A DNA stretch of 64,000 nucleotides from Periplaneta americana (lineage: Eukaryota > Arthropoda > Insecta > Blattodea > Blattidae), in assembly GCF_040183065.1 (NCBI RefSeq), contig NC_091131.1:13104300-13168299 (forward strand). Direction: 5' to 3'. Shown here one piece after another: positions 1 through 9,694 of the stretch. A program made the position numbers and the translations under genes. Numbering within the stretch: position 1 is the stretch's first letter; every line of letters starts with the position of its first letter. The notes beneath the pieces are model-generated. The model worked only from the letters and a program-made list of their open reading frames with translations, did no database searches and was not told the DNA's origin.

Positions 1-80
1 TTTTTTTCTTGTACAAATATTATATAAATTATTTCATTTTGAATTTTGCATACTGGTACACTACTTTTAACACTTGAATA

Positions 81-516
81 TAATTAATTGATTAACTAGT
101 GGACTTACTCGTGTTAATTATGAAAGTTTGTGCAGCTTACAGCTGTTTTAGTGCTTCACGCACCATCCTCAGAGCCTACTAGATCTCGGCATCATCTCGA
201 ACTTCTCTGCCTGTTATGTGAGTGTGTTTGATTGTTGAAAGGTGTTGAAGAGTGGAGTCAAATAGTGTGTGTGTACTGAAATTGATCTGTGTGTTGAGAA
301 TTTGATCGGGGTGTGTTTCAGTACACACACACTATTTGACTCCACTCTTCAACACCTTTCAACAATCAAACACACCCACATAACAGGCAGAGAAGTTCAA
401 GATGATGCCGAGATCTAGTAGGCTCTGAGGATGGTGCGTGAAGCACTGAAACAGCTGTAAGCCGCACAAACTTCCATAATTAACACGAGTAAGTCCACTA
501 GTTAATCAATTAATTA
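81..516. repeat. Foldback (palindromic) element, arms about 200 bp
   Basis: Positions 81-281 are the near-perfect reverse complement of 316-516, leaving a 34-base spacer. A transcript or single strand would form a hairpin of about 200 bp. The arms contain no open frame and no tRNA-like boxes. One arm is partly shared with a repeat at 45546-45688, as is the sequence just left of this element (58-80), so this is a dispersed family. The class is unknown; a foldback MITE or an inverted duplication of a short interspersed repeat would fit. Confidence 0.85.
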
Positions 517-1145
517 TGCATTATTTATTTTATTTTATTTTATTTTATTTTTATGTTAAAATTAATTAATTGTTTTTGTATATGTTGTTGATTACATTTT
601 TTTAATTATAGTTTATTTTTACTGTATAGGTTGTATTATTAATTTATAAAAGTAGGTTTTTGTTGTATCTTCGGAATTGGTTTCGGGTTTTCATGTTGAA
701 TATACATAGAAGTGGTGGTTTTGCATTAATTGGGTATGCTTCAAGTCTCTCTCAAAATTTTCTCACAACATTATGCACTGTAGAATGTCGCATTAAAATG
801 CCTCGAACTGTGATCTGTGGCAATTTGTTATTCCTACCATATCTGCAGTTCCTTCCTATAGAAGTCCTGATCACTTAATTAGTTTCTATGGAATCTTCAA
901 AACAGGAGTGACGTGGTAATCCTGAGGTTTGGGTAAAGGAGGTCTCAGGATCATAAATCGAAGGCTGGCTAAAGCAACACAATCACAGAGGATGTGTGAA
1001 GCTGATTCCAGATTAATTAGGGTCACCATACATATCATTTTTAATGGGACAGTACCGTTATTTTCCTATATCCTGGCCTGCCTGTCGTTTTAGTAAAAAT
1101 ATCACTTTTGTCCTGTTTTTCTGATTACTGGTAAGCGTTGAAGCA
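517..1145. other. No gene seen
   Basis: AT-rich sequence with a short TTTTA run near 525-550. The 72-codon frame at 660-878 has no recognisable domain, biased codon use or splice context and is not called. Confidence 0.6.
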
Positions 1146-1975
1146 ATGTGAGTTAGTAGTAGTAGTAATAGTAGGTTTATTTTGCCTGGCAGAGTTAAGG
1201 CCATGAGGCCTTCTCTTCCACTCAACCAGGTTTCAATAATATATATGAAATACAAAATTAGATTACAAAACAACACAAAAGAAAATACCTTATAAATTAC
1301 ATAAAATATAGTAGAAAATTACAAATATTCAAGATCAGTTACATAATATAAAATTACAAATAGTCAAGATCGGTTACATCATATATAAAATAAGGTAGAA
1401 AATTACACATACCGGTAATCAAAATCAGTTACATAACATAAGGGGAATACACACACACACACAAACACACAATTTATAAGACCTAAAATGTTCGAAATAA
1501 ATTCGACGATTAATTCACTTGAGATTTATTATACAGTTAATATAATAATAGGAGAATACCTGTGGATTACAAGACATAAAATGCTGATTAGCAAAGTCGT
1601 ACTAAATGGCATACAAATACAAATGATTAAGTAATATATCAAAATAATAAAAAAGAAAAGAAAAAAAAAGAAGAAGAGAGAGGAGAAAAAAAATAACAAC
1701 TTGGTCATTTAAGACTATTTAGAAACTTCCGCAAGAGTCTAGTTCTGTTCATTAAAAACATTTCTAAGTAGAGTGTTCTTAAAAGATTTTAGACTCCGAC
1801 TGCTCCTGATTTCCTGTGACAAGGAATTCCAGGAACGGGCTGTGTGTATTGTGAAGGAAGCAGAGTAGAGAGATGTTTGATGAAATGGAATTGATAGAAC
1901 AAGGTTATGCTGTGAACGTGTATCACGGTTGTGGTGGGATGCTAAAAGTGTGAAGTGAGGAATTAGGTAAATAGG
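1146..1975 (-). mobile_element. LINE 3' end, 5'-truncated, with CTA/TTA-type tail
   Basis: Minus-strand reading from about 1975 to 1739 gives the C-terminal tail typical of LINE ORF2 proteins. It includes LLASHHNRDTRSQHNL and, further on, TARSWNSLSQEIRSSRSLKS, followed by a stop at 1739-1741. The 3' UTR runs to a trinucleotide tail (TAG/TAA-type on plus) near 1155-1170. The last 60 or so bases before the tail (about 1170-1232) are almost identical to the 3' end of the SINE at 53626-53930. There is no initiator or RT domain, so this is a dead 5'-truncated copy. The clade is not assigned; Jockey or CR1 type would fit. Confidence 0.75.
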
Positions 1976-2048
1976 TTATGCTAATTTTAAAACAAAAGTG
2001 TGCTTAAAGATTCGTATATTAATTGTAAGGTTGATTTCCTTCATCTAG

Positions 2049-2238
2049 ATGCAGATCCAACGGGCGTGTCCGTGAGTGTGAGGGGCAGGCACTTCAACCA
2101 GACGCTGGGCTCTGAGTTCTGCTCAACACAGGACGGGGTGGAGTTCGTGCCCTGCATAGACCGCACGGCCTACAACTACACCTACACGATACCGCTCAGC
2201 AGGTTCATGCCCGACGAGTCTCTGCTTCTGCAGTTTCA
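2049..2238 (+). CDS. Internal exon of an unrecognised secreted/luminal protein gene
   Basis: The open frame encodes about 63 residues from DPTGVSVSVRGRHFNQT to ESLLLQF. The exon is markedly richer in G and C than its flanks, with G/C-rich third positions. An acceptor (pyrimidine-rich, ending CATCTAG) precedes it and a strong GTGAGT donor follows. It starts two bases into a codon and ends after two bases of the next. Visible features are two N-glycosylation sequons (NQT, NYT), two cysteines and a beta-rich pattern, suggesting an extracellular or ER-lumen domain. No upstream exon is visible, so the 5' part of the gene should lie left of the window. I do not recognise the family. Together with the exons at 4378-4615 and 6116-6199 it forms the C-terminal part of one protein. 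Confidence 0.65.
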
Positions 2239-2702
2239 GTGAGTGTTGCGCCTTCAGTTTAATTTACATTAATACACATTATAATCACGACACTTACAAA
2301 ACAAGAATACCGGTAGTCTACTGTTCCTGAGGTTTGAGTCGTAAATATTGTTACTGTATTGAGGTTCTGAAGACGTCAATTAAATCACAAATAGATTACA
2401 AAATAAACGTTACCATGAAGGTCTCATTTGTGCATCTGGTGAGTAAATTCATGTATACTTATTGGAACAACAACTGCAGGTGGCTTTAAAATAATTGAAT
2501 CGGTCGGAGCTAAAAGGAACGAAGTCAAAATATGCAGTTTTGGGTTATGCAACAATTTGAACAACAGATGTCATACGCATCGAAAGGTGGAAGAAGGAAC
2601 TAAGACTTTTAAATATTCTTTTGTCTTATATAATATAAAAATATAATATTTGTGTTATTAGTGGAATATTTTTTGCTTCTCCTGAAAAGTTGTGAAAAGT
2701 GA
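2239..2702. other. Intron sequence, nothing further seen
   Basis: AT-rich sequence between the exon ending at 2238 and the TIR element starting near 2703. Confidence 0.5.
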
Positions 2703-2844
2703 CTTACAAGGGAAGGGTTTCGGCTCGAACAGGAATTTTTGGTTAAAAATTTGTACAAAGGCTTACCTCACAATGGTGATGAAGACCGTAAAAGCATTTA
2801 TTTGTGTAACTCTCCGTTTGGTTGGTATTAGTCAATACACTTCT

Positions 2845-3123
2845 TTAAAAATGTACATGAGGATTCTCTATAAAATGCATGAAACAGCATGGAGCAAAGC
2901 AATAAGCACAACACGCAGAAGCAACACCTGAACAATCTTCTGAACCACACTCCAGTGCTGAAAAATCAAATGCCACCTGAATTACATTTTTGAAGTCCGA
3001 GACTTGTTCAGGATTCACGTAACCAGCTGACTGCCAGGAATACTGAAGCATAGGGCGGTACACTGGAGCAGACAACTGGTTATGAATAACAGAGTGCATT
3101 TTCATTAAAAACACTCGATTTCC
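2845..3123 (-). pseudogene. Cys-rich C-terminal transposase-like fragment in TIR element copy 1
   Basis: An open frame on the minus strand, about 93 codons from the Met shared with copy 2, ends inside the element. The stretch HSVIHNQLSAPVYR is followed by QSAGYVNPEQVSDFKNVIQV and a cluster of Cys and His (C-x4-C, CCAYC, CC-x2-H) that looks zinc-binding. The copy at 23230-23508 differs at only about six residues. My reading is the 3' end of a transposase open frame whose N-terminal part is deleted. This is an inference; the superfamily is not identified. Neither copy has a promoter or a full-length gene. Confidence 0.5.
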
Positions 3124-3346
3124 CAAGTTAAGTTCTGGATTCTCAGCAAAAGTCATTATGCAATCTGTTATCCTCCGAGCATATACTTTGTATTGTCTAA
3201 GGAAACAGATATTCAGAGGCTGGAAATATTTAGTTTTTTAGGTGAAATGATCATACATTCTATGTCCTAGCCTTGGAATGATTCATTTATTAAGGTTGTG
3301 TCCTTGTGCACATTCAATGACTCACACAACAGTGTACATTTTTGAT

Positions 3347-3776
3347 TATCTAACCAATACCTAATTCCCTCTTTACCTTTTCCTATCCAGTCCTCTGACT
3401 GAACTCTTACTTTCTTCGATCCTGACGGCATTAGAGCATTCGAGGTCTAGGGGTTCATTTCCCTTTCTTTCCTCCTCTTTCTACTTTTCTGTTCCTAGTG
3501 CTGACCTGCTATGGCACTAAAATCGTCCTCCAGTGGCTTAAGGAGGGAAAGCTGGTGATCAACAAGATCTCCCAGCTAGGTCCAATGGACCCGTCGACCA
3601 ACAGCAGGTGTGATCCTCCAGACATTCTGGGGGGTATGTGAATGAAGTAGCCACCAAAACGTTAAAATATGGCGTTCACTTAAATCGGCTACAACTTGCC
3701 ATTTTTCAAAAATATTGGAGTGCAAGAGGTCAAATGACTTTATTGCCAAACGCCTGGCATTAGAAAACAACAACAA
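3347..3776 (+). mobile_element. SINE/LINE-like insert inside the TIR element, (CAA)n tail
   Basis: This block is absent from the otherwise colinear copy at 23088-23995, which places its insertion precisely. It is bounded by similar 10-bp stretches, TTTTTGATTA on the left and TTTTTAATTA on the right, which look like a diverged TSD. Its last 75 or so bases, ending in AACAACAACA, match in reverse orientation the end of the repeat at 12970-13290. It belongs to a repeat family with a (CAA)n/(GTT)n tail. No tRNA-like box is obvious. Confidence 0.65.
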
Positions 3777-4377
3777 CATTTTTAATTAGCTGCAATATTT
3801 TCAGACAGAACGTTAGAGAAACATGTTCTTAAATGGGCTTTAGACATTTTACCACTCGCACTAGCTTCTAGGCTAGGCTAGGCTTACGGGTAAGGTGTCC
3901 CATCCCCTTAACTTGTGCAGTGCTCTCCCCACCCCTCAACTTGTGCAGTGCTCTAACAGACAAACCACACATTACACAAACGAATGCTTTTGGGGACTTT
4001 ACAGAGATGTAAAGATGGGCCTGTATACAAATTTTGGATACGAAATTCCTGTTCGAGCCGAAATCCTTCCCTTGTTAGTTCCTTTTAGCTCCGACTGATT
4101 CAGTTATAGTTACAATTATTCATTACAACGACGTTACATTGTTGAGTATAGATGTTTCCAAAGAAAGGAGATAATTAAAAGAAAACATGCATTAAGAATT
4201 AGAATGCAAATGGCGGTTAGTTATTTTATGGAGTTCTTGAGAACAGATAAATTAGAGTAGGGCAGTTAAAAATTTTTTATTAGTCATTGAAATACAATTA
4301 TTCATGACATCGTCAGTATACATTAATCTAACAATGATGCTGCTGTGTTTTAAGACGTCATTGCGTGTTGCTTGTAG

Positions 4378-4615
4378 TTTCTCACAGATGGCACGCTCGC
4401 AATCAGCTGAGCTGTGCCACTCGCCTATCGGCCCCTTTGGTTGCGCGTGGCGCAGCAACGAGAACTGGTCCAGTGACGAGCTGACCTCGGGGCTCCACAA
4501 CCAGCAGCAGTCGGAAGTCAGTGGCAACAATGCCATCGCAACTTTCTCAGTCGATGTAGGATCTTTTGCACGCATCACACTGCGCTACAGAGTGCCTCTG
4601 TTGCAGTCCATCACG
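4378..4615 (+). CDS. Second visible exon of the unrecognised secreted/luminal protein gene
   Basis: The open frame encodes FSQMARSQSAELCHSPIGPF and continues through GCAWRSNENWSSDELTSG to RVPLLQSIT, ending at a strong GTGAGT donor after a complete codon. Two acceptors are possible. An AG ending at 4377 gives a phase that joins correctly to the exon ending at 2238. The AG at 4386-4387 would shift the frame unless another small exon intervenes. I therefore chose 4378. The exon is GC-richer than its flanks and carries one sequon (NWS) and two cysteines. No named domain is recognised. Confidence 0.65.
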
Positions 4616-4772
4616 GTGAGTACCGATCTCGCGAATTTTATTTAGGATCTTATCTGGATGCAGTACAGCTTCGATTATCGTCGATAATTCATGTCAGGAA
4701 AACACTACAGTTATTGAAACAATTATAATGAAATCATTTAAACGTAAGTGACAGGGACAATAATAAAGCTTA

Positions 4773-4817
<45 letters not shown>

Positions 4818-4889
4818 TTTCTTTTCTTTTAGGTTTTAACTTTGAACACAATGATATTTACTTAGTTACTGATTTATTTATTTCAGTAT

Positions 4890-4920
<31 letters not shown>

Positions 4921-5090
4921 TTCATTTCTTCATTTATTTACTTATAGTAACAGTTTACATTAGGGAATAATGTATTCCATGTAATTCTATATCTCAAATT
5001 TATTCTGATTTAATAAAATCTTCTGAAAAATTTTTCGCATAAGTTTGTAGTACTTGTCAAACACTATCAACATCATCATCACTATTATTA

Positions 5091-5128
<38 letters not shown>

Positions 5129-5380
5129 GTTATTATTAAAAATAAATAATAGTAAACTGCCCCCCATTGAGGGTAGCCCTTATGGACTCAGTATATTCTC
5201 AAAAGAAAATTATTAGACATACGTAAACATAGATATTAAATTTTAAAGAAGGGAAACAAAGAAAAGGGCGTGAAAAATTACAATTGCTATTAATGTGGCA
5301 CCATGTGATTAATTAGGATTTGGCAGGATTTTTTTAACACAATTATCACAATTATTAGTACTATTACTACCACCACCATA

Positions 5381-5428
<48 letters not shown>

Positions 5429-5453
5429 GTTGTTGTTGTTGTTGTATTATTGC

Positions 5454-5516
<63 letters not shown>

Positions 5517-5535
5517 CACTACCACCACCATCATA

Positions 5536-5609
<74 letters not shown>

Positions 5610-5863
5610 TTACTTACTTACCTACCAGTATTTACTTACTTACTTACTTACTGGCTTTTAAGGAACCCCGAGATTCATTGCCGCCCTCACATAAGCCCAC
5701 CATCGGTCCCTATCCTGACTAAGATGAATCCATTCTCTATCATCATATCCCACCTCCCTCAAATCCATTTTAATATTATCTTCCCATCTACGTCTCGGCC
5801 TCCCCAAAGGTCTATTTCGCTACATGCCCTCCCCATCTCAAACGTCTGGGTTTAATGTTCCTA

Positions 5864-5930
<67 letters not shown>

Positions 5931-6115
5931 GTATAATTCACGTATGAAAGATTTCTACAAGTTCATTACTGATGTCTGTATTTTCAGGATAATAGAATTA
6001 TTGTTGGTATCAAATCCAATGTTTGTGTCTATCTTTCAAGTTTCTGTTAATAAGCCCACTAATTGTTAAGACTGTAGATATGAATTTGACTGATTTTGTC
6101 TTCTCTTGACCTCAG
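4616..6115. other. Intron packed with microsatellites
   Basis: It contains (TA)n at about 4776-4810, (TTTA)n at about 4885-4940, (TTA)n at about 5085-5130, 5380-5440, 5540-5608 and 5865-5930, and (CTA)n at about 5460-5515. A LINE tail fragment at 5609-5862 separates two of the tracts. No additional exon is seen. Confidence 0.8.
5609..5862 (-). mobile_element. LINE 3' fragment with (ACTT/AAGT)n tail, internally deleted
   Basis: On the minus strand this matches the 3' end of the LINE family at 37267-37863, 41832-42467 and 45827-46412, including the conserved end that precedes an (AAGT)n tail. It ends at the segment corresponding to LRWAGH. Relative to 37267-37863, about 60 bases after the CCCCAAAGGTC block are missing. 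It is embedded between (TTA)n tracts and is non-functional. Confidence 0.85.
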
Positions 6116-6199
6116 AATGTGTGCCTACTCCCTAATGACAAGCTTGGAATTGACTTCTTGGAGTACAATTTCCATTTCTACAGAGATTGCGATGAATGA
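6116..6199 (+). CDS. Terminal coding exon of the unrecognised secreted/luminal protein gene
   Basis: An acceptor (CTCTTGACCTCAG) is followed by an open frame in phase 0, matching the donor at 4615. It encodes NVCLLPNDKLGIDFLEYNFH and then FYRDCDE and a TGA stop at 6197-6199. Two cysteines lie near the C-terminus, and no transmembrane segment or GPI-type hydrophobic tail is present in the visible exons. A soluble secreted or luminal protein is the simplest reading. No canonical AATAAA was noted within about 200 bases downstream, so the 3' UTR end is not placed. Confidence 0.6.
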   Translation, partial: NVCLLPNDKLGIDFLEYNFHFYRDCDE

Positions 6200-6499
6200 G
6201 AAGAAAAGGAAGGTAACTACGTCATACTTTCCCACTGTTTTAATATAAGTAGCTAAAACTCACACATGAAACGTCTCTGACAGTGATAAGCATTTATGAA
6301 TGTAGTTGTAGTAAAAGTGTGTGATTATGTTTCACTTCGAAAATAATTTTTCATATTTCTGAATGTTTAATGCCGACGTAATGTTACTTAATAAGTTTAA
6401 AATGAGGAACAGTTTCATGTAATAGCTGCTTATTCTCCGACCATTTCATTTGTTCAATGAATTCGTGAAAAGTTTGCTTCCACTGATATGCTGCATTTT

Positions 6500-6830
6500 T
6501 TGTGTTAGTATGACTTAGTACCAGTAATTTTAATATATAAACTAGTAATGGGCAAACATTTTGAAAATGGGTAGATAAGTTGGATTTGTGTTGTCTGAAT
6601 GTATGCTAGAGTTTTTCTGACCAGGTTGTTTTTATGTAGACAAGGCTCTCTAAGATATAAACATAAGGAAATGATAGAGTATGTAATTCTTTGAAAATTT
6701 ACTTGCAACCAGTTCTCTTGCTTGCTTTCATGATTATTCTCAAAGGTCTCTTCTGTAATTTGAAAATGAATTTACTGTTGGTTGAGTTTCCCCAGAATAT
6801 TACACCATACATCATGAGGAAATGAAAGCA
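6500..6830 (-). pseudogene. Degraded LINE ORF2 C-terminal fragment
   Basis: Minus-strand reading gives MMYGVIFWGNSTNSKFIFKL followed by RPLRIIMKASKRTG and further LINE-like segments, interrupted by stops and frame changes. This pattern (GVIFWGNS, then an RxxRI segment) is characteristic of the region after the RT domain in LINE ORF2 proteins. Only the C-terminal region is left, and the copy is old. Confidence 0.6.
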
Positions 6831-7143
6831 GGGATATTAGAGAGACCAAGCAGAATTCAGACCTGATATTTTAATTACTGGGTGTAAAGCAAAACATGTT
6901 TTGCTTAGTCTATTTTGCCAATACTTGTATATGTTTTTGTCAATTTAGATAGAGAGATAGATTTTTATTAAGCTGTAAGAATGACAAGCATTCATGACGT
7001 CGTCAGTATACAGAAAATTGACAATACATAATATAATACATCTAGTGCTAAATATGCTAGGATACAGAATTACAAATGTTTTAATTTATACGCTGAAGGT
7101 GAGAATATTTTCGGCGACACAAGCTAATATATACAGTATTATA

Positions 7144-7708
7144 CAGAGGCGTGAAAATTATTAGAATAATCTTAATTTTAAAGGTTTTTTAATAGTTCCT
7201 TCACAAATATTCATTGAATTGATGAATATTGGTATATAATATTACTATACTGATGTAGGATATATTTACTACTAACAATGCCGGAAAGCATTGTTGTACA
7301 TTGGTATGTTTCTTATTTTACAATTGTTATGGGAATTCAGAAATTATTATATTATGTTGGCGGAATTGGAAACATCAAAAATTAATTAAGAAATGCTTTA
7401 AAAAAATTGTTCTTTGCGTTTACATTGTTGTGAAGGTTCAAATGAACGTATACATCTGTTTTGTGCATATAATTTTTTATGTTTCCAATTCCGCCAACAT
7501 AATATAATAATTTCTGAATTCCCATAACAATTGTAAAATAAGAAAAATACCAATGTACAACAATGCTTTCCGGCATTGTTAGTAGTAAATACATCCTACA
7601 TCAGTATAGTAATATATACCAATATTCATCAATTCAATTAATATTTGTGGAGGAACTATTAAAAAAACCTTTAAAATTAAGATTATTCTAATAATTTTCA
7701 CACCTCTG
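7144..7708. mobile_element. Foldback MITE, about 240-bp arms, TA flanks
   Basis: Positions 7144-7386 are the reverse complement of 7470-7708 with few mismatches, leaving a loop of about 85 bases. The ends read CAGAGGYGTGAAAATTATTA and are flanked by TA on both sides (7142-7143, 7709-7710), as in Tc1/mariner insertions. There is no coding capacity; open frames reported in the arms are mirror images of each other. It is probably a non-autonomous Tc1/mariner-type element with an extended inverted repeat. Confidence 0.85.
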
Positions 7709-7922
7709 TACATAGAGCTTAATACTAATTTACAAGTAAAAGTCAATCTTAATTGTACCAATTTCAGAATACACTAATTCAGATATACTAATATTTTTCT
7801 TCCAAGCTAGAGCCATGTGGCACTGTCCCATGCAGTCTCTCTGTTTTCTCTTCCCAGTCTTGGCTTTAACTCTACCTGACATAAAACCATCAAAGGTAGT
7901 ATCAGGAGGAGAATGTTAAATA

Positions 7923-8315
7923 CTAGAGCTTTAAATTTAGATAATCATTTGTGCAAAGAGGCAAGTGTTTTAATAAAATATTTTTTACCTCTTTTTTTAA
8001 TTTTCGCATGTTAAGGTCTTTAATATTTTGTGGGAGTTTGTTATAAAGATTACTGCCTCTATGTGATAAACTGTTAATACTTCTGGTAAGTCTGTGGTAA
8101 TTCAAATGTATGTTCCTGGATGCTCTGGTACTATACTCATGATACAATGAATTTATTTTAAAAGCGTCTATATTTTGATGAATGTAGCACACTACCTCTA
8201 GTATATATATGCAGGGCACAGGTAGAACTTTTAGTTCTCTAAAAATGCTTATACTTTCAGATCGGATAGGGACTTGCTTTCTAATTTTAATTATTCTTTT
8301 CTGCAATTGGAGTAC
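7923..8315 (-). pseudogene. LINE ORF2 C-terminal fragment
   Basis: A continuous minus-strand frame of about 130 codons starts with QLQKRIIKIRK and includes YILEVVCYIHQNIDAFK and NLYNKLPQNIKDL, the usual tail of Jockey/RTE-like ORF2 proteins. No RT motif is present, so the element is 5'-truncated. It abuts the palindromic tRNA-like element, whose left flanking repeat begins at 8334. Confidence 0.7.
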
Positions 8316-8419
8316 CTGTATCCTGGTTGTATCCTGGTAAATTATTAAAGGTTTTATTAATTTGTCTTACAGAATAATATCTGTAATATTGACAATTAAT
8401 ATTTGAGGAGAAAAATTCG

Positions 8420-8493
8420 TTCCAGCACCGGGGATCGAACCCGGGTCTCATGGTTCTACATACCAAGCGCTCTGACCACTGAGCTACGCCGAA
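8420..8493 (-). repeat. tRNA-like unit (left arm of the 8.4-kb dimer)
   Basis: The A box is TAGCTCAGTGG and the B box GGTTCGATCC. The acceptor arms can pair using wobble, the T stem CCGGG/CCCGG is intact, and the anticodon stem has a mismatch. This is a TE-borne tRNA relic, not a functional tRNA gene. Confidence 0.7.
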
Positions 8494-8755
8494 TTCAATC
8501 CACAGCACCGGACCGAACCTTCCTCCTTCAGTGTTTCCCTTTGTGGCCGGATAGCTAGCAGTGCATATTTCTGTACAGATTACTGTGCACTTAACTGCGG
8601 AATCCTGGCCAAACAGTCATTCAGTTGAGTGCGCCCCGTGTATAATGGCAGTTGACTTTGACATAAAAAAACGTCAACGTATATGCCTAACTTGGGGTCA
8701 GGCCACAAAGGGAAACACTGAAGGAGGAAGGTTCGGTCCGGTGCTGTGGATTGAA

Positions 8756-8828
8756 TTCGGCATAGCTCAGTGATCAGAGCACTTGGTACGTAGAACCAAG
8801 GACCCGGGTTCGATCCCCGGCACTAGAG
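8756..8828 (+). repeat. tRNA-like unit (right arm of the 8.4-kb dimer)
   Basis: The D stem (GCTC/GAGC), an anticodon stem with TTGGT and ACCAA, and a T arm (CCGGG, TTCGATC loop, CCCGG) are visible. The acceptor stem is degenerate. It is a tRNA relic within a TE. Confidence 0.7.
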
Positions 8829-8864
8829 AGAATTTTTCTCCTCAAATATTAACTGGTAAATTAT

Positions 8865-9694
8865 GCTTACGTGTAAGGAGTTGATGACAAAAAACATACA
8901 TTGGTTTGTTTGTTCGACAGGTAGATCAAGATGGCTCCTCCAGAACAGGATTGTGGTCGACTGTCTGTCTAACTGTGGTAATTGGGAACAAGTTATTGCC
9001 ATAGGATAATTATTTTCTGATGCTTAGTGAGATGCATTTTATTAAATCTGTGGCGTAATTTAATGAAATGATTCACTCAAAATATAATATATGGACATAA
9101 TTTTAAAGTAGAATTAAATATACATACATGAGAAATTTTAGAGTATCGTTATGTATCAATAACATAGGTAGAGTCCTGCAACACATGCATCACTTTTCCT
9201 TTGGAATCAAATTTAAAATATTTTGTAATTTGGATTCAAGCAAATTACAGTAATTTGGATTCATACATTCCATTTTTGCATTTATCTGCCATGACATGTG
9301 TTACATGTACTCAAAGGCAATATACAACTCCCGTTACTTTATTTACCTGATGATAAGAATTTACTACGAAAGTCAAGAACTTGGACGTTGCTGTTGTTTT
9401 CCAGCAGCTGACTGCTGATCTTCTACATTGGAGGAAGTGATCTCAATTCATAATTGTATAATTACATAACTGTTGTACACATCTTGCAATTAAATATTAT
9501 TTCATTTATTAGTAAATAGTATTTGCTATCTAAATGCTAAGTCATCAAATCAACAAACTCTTTTTTTTTAGTATAGAATAATTACATTTCATCTTTTCTA
9601 TTATTACAATAGAAAGAAGTGAAGATGTTTCTCTTTATGGGAAGGTCTTAATTTCCACATGGACGAAGTTTCTTTTCGTCTATATTATGTAAGA
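8865..9694. other. No gene seen
   Basis: AT-rich DNA without a supported open frame or recognised repeat. Confidence 0.5.

Larger units (their letters stand above)
2703..4078. mobile_element. TIR DNA transposon copy 1, unclassified, interrupted
   Basis: The ends are inverted repeats of about 50 bp: CTTACAAGGGAAGGGTTTCG on the left, and its counterpart on the right ending CCTTCCCTTGTTAG. A second, uninterrupted copy of about 908 bp lies at 23088-23995. This copy is longer because a separate repeat sits at about 3347-3776. It lies in the intron of the gene whose exons end at 2238 and start at 4378. No clear TSD was identified, so the superfamily is open. Confidence 0.8.
8346..8852. mobile_element. 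Palindromic tRNA-derived dimer element
   Basis: Two tRNA-like units lie head-to-head and point outward: 8420-8493 on minus and 8756-8828 on plus. The arms (about 8393-8546 and 8700-8852) are inverted repeats, including a perfect run containing GACCGAACCTTCCTCCTTCA. Both outer ends carry the block GAATTTTTCTCCTCAAATAT. The 12-bp sequence CTGGTAAATTAT occurs at 8334-8345 and 8853-8864 and is a probable TSD, so the dimer appears to have inserted as one unit. Pol III-like A and B boxes are visible in both units. Confidence 0.8.

Noticed and set aside
4890-5930. CRISPR-like direct repeats
   Set aside because: These are simple di-, tri- and tetranucleotide microsatellites in a eukaryotic intron.
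7301-7761. Several open frames on both strands with related sequences
   Set aside because: They fall in the two arms of the foldback element 7144-7708 and mirror each other; no coding signal.
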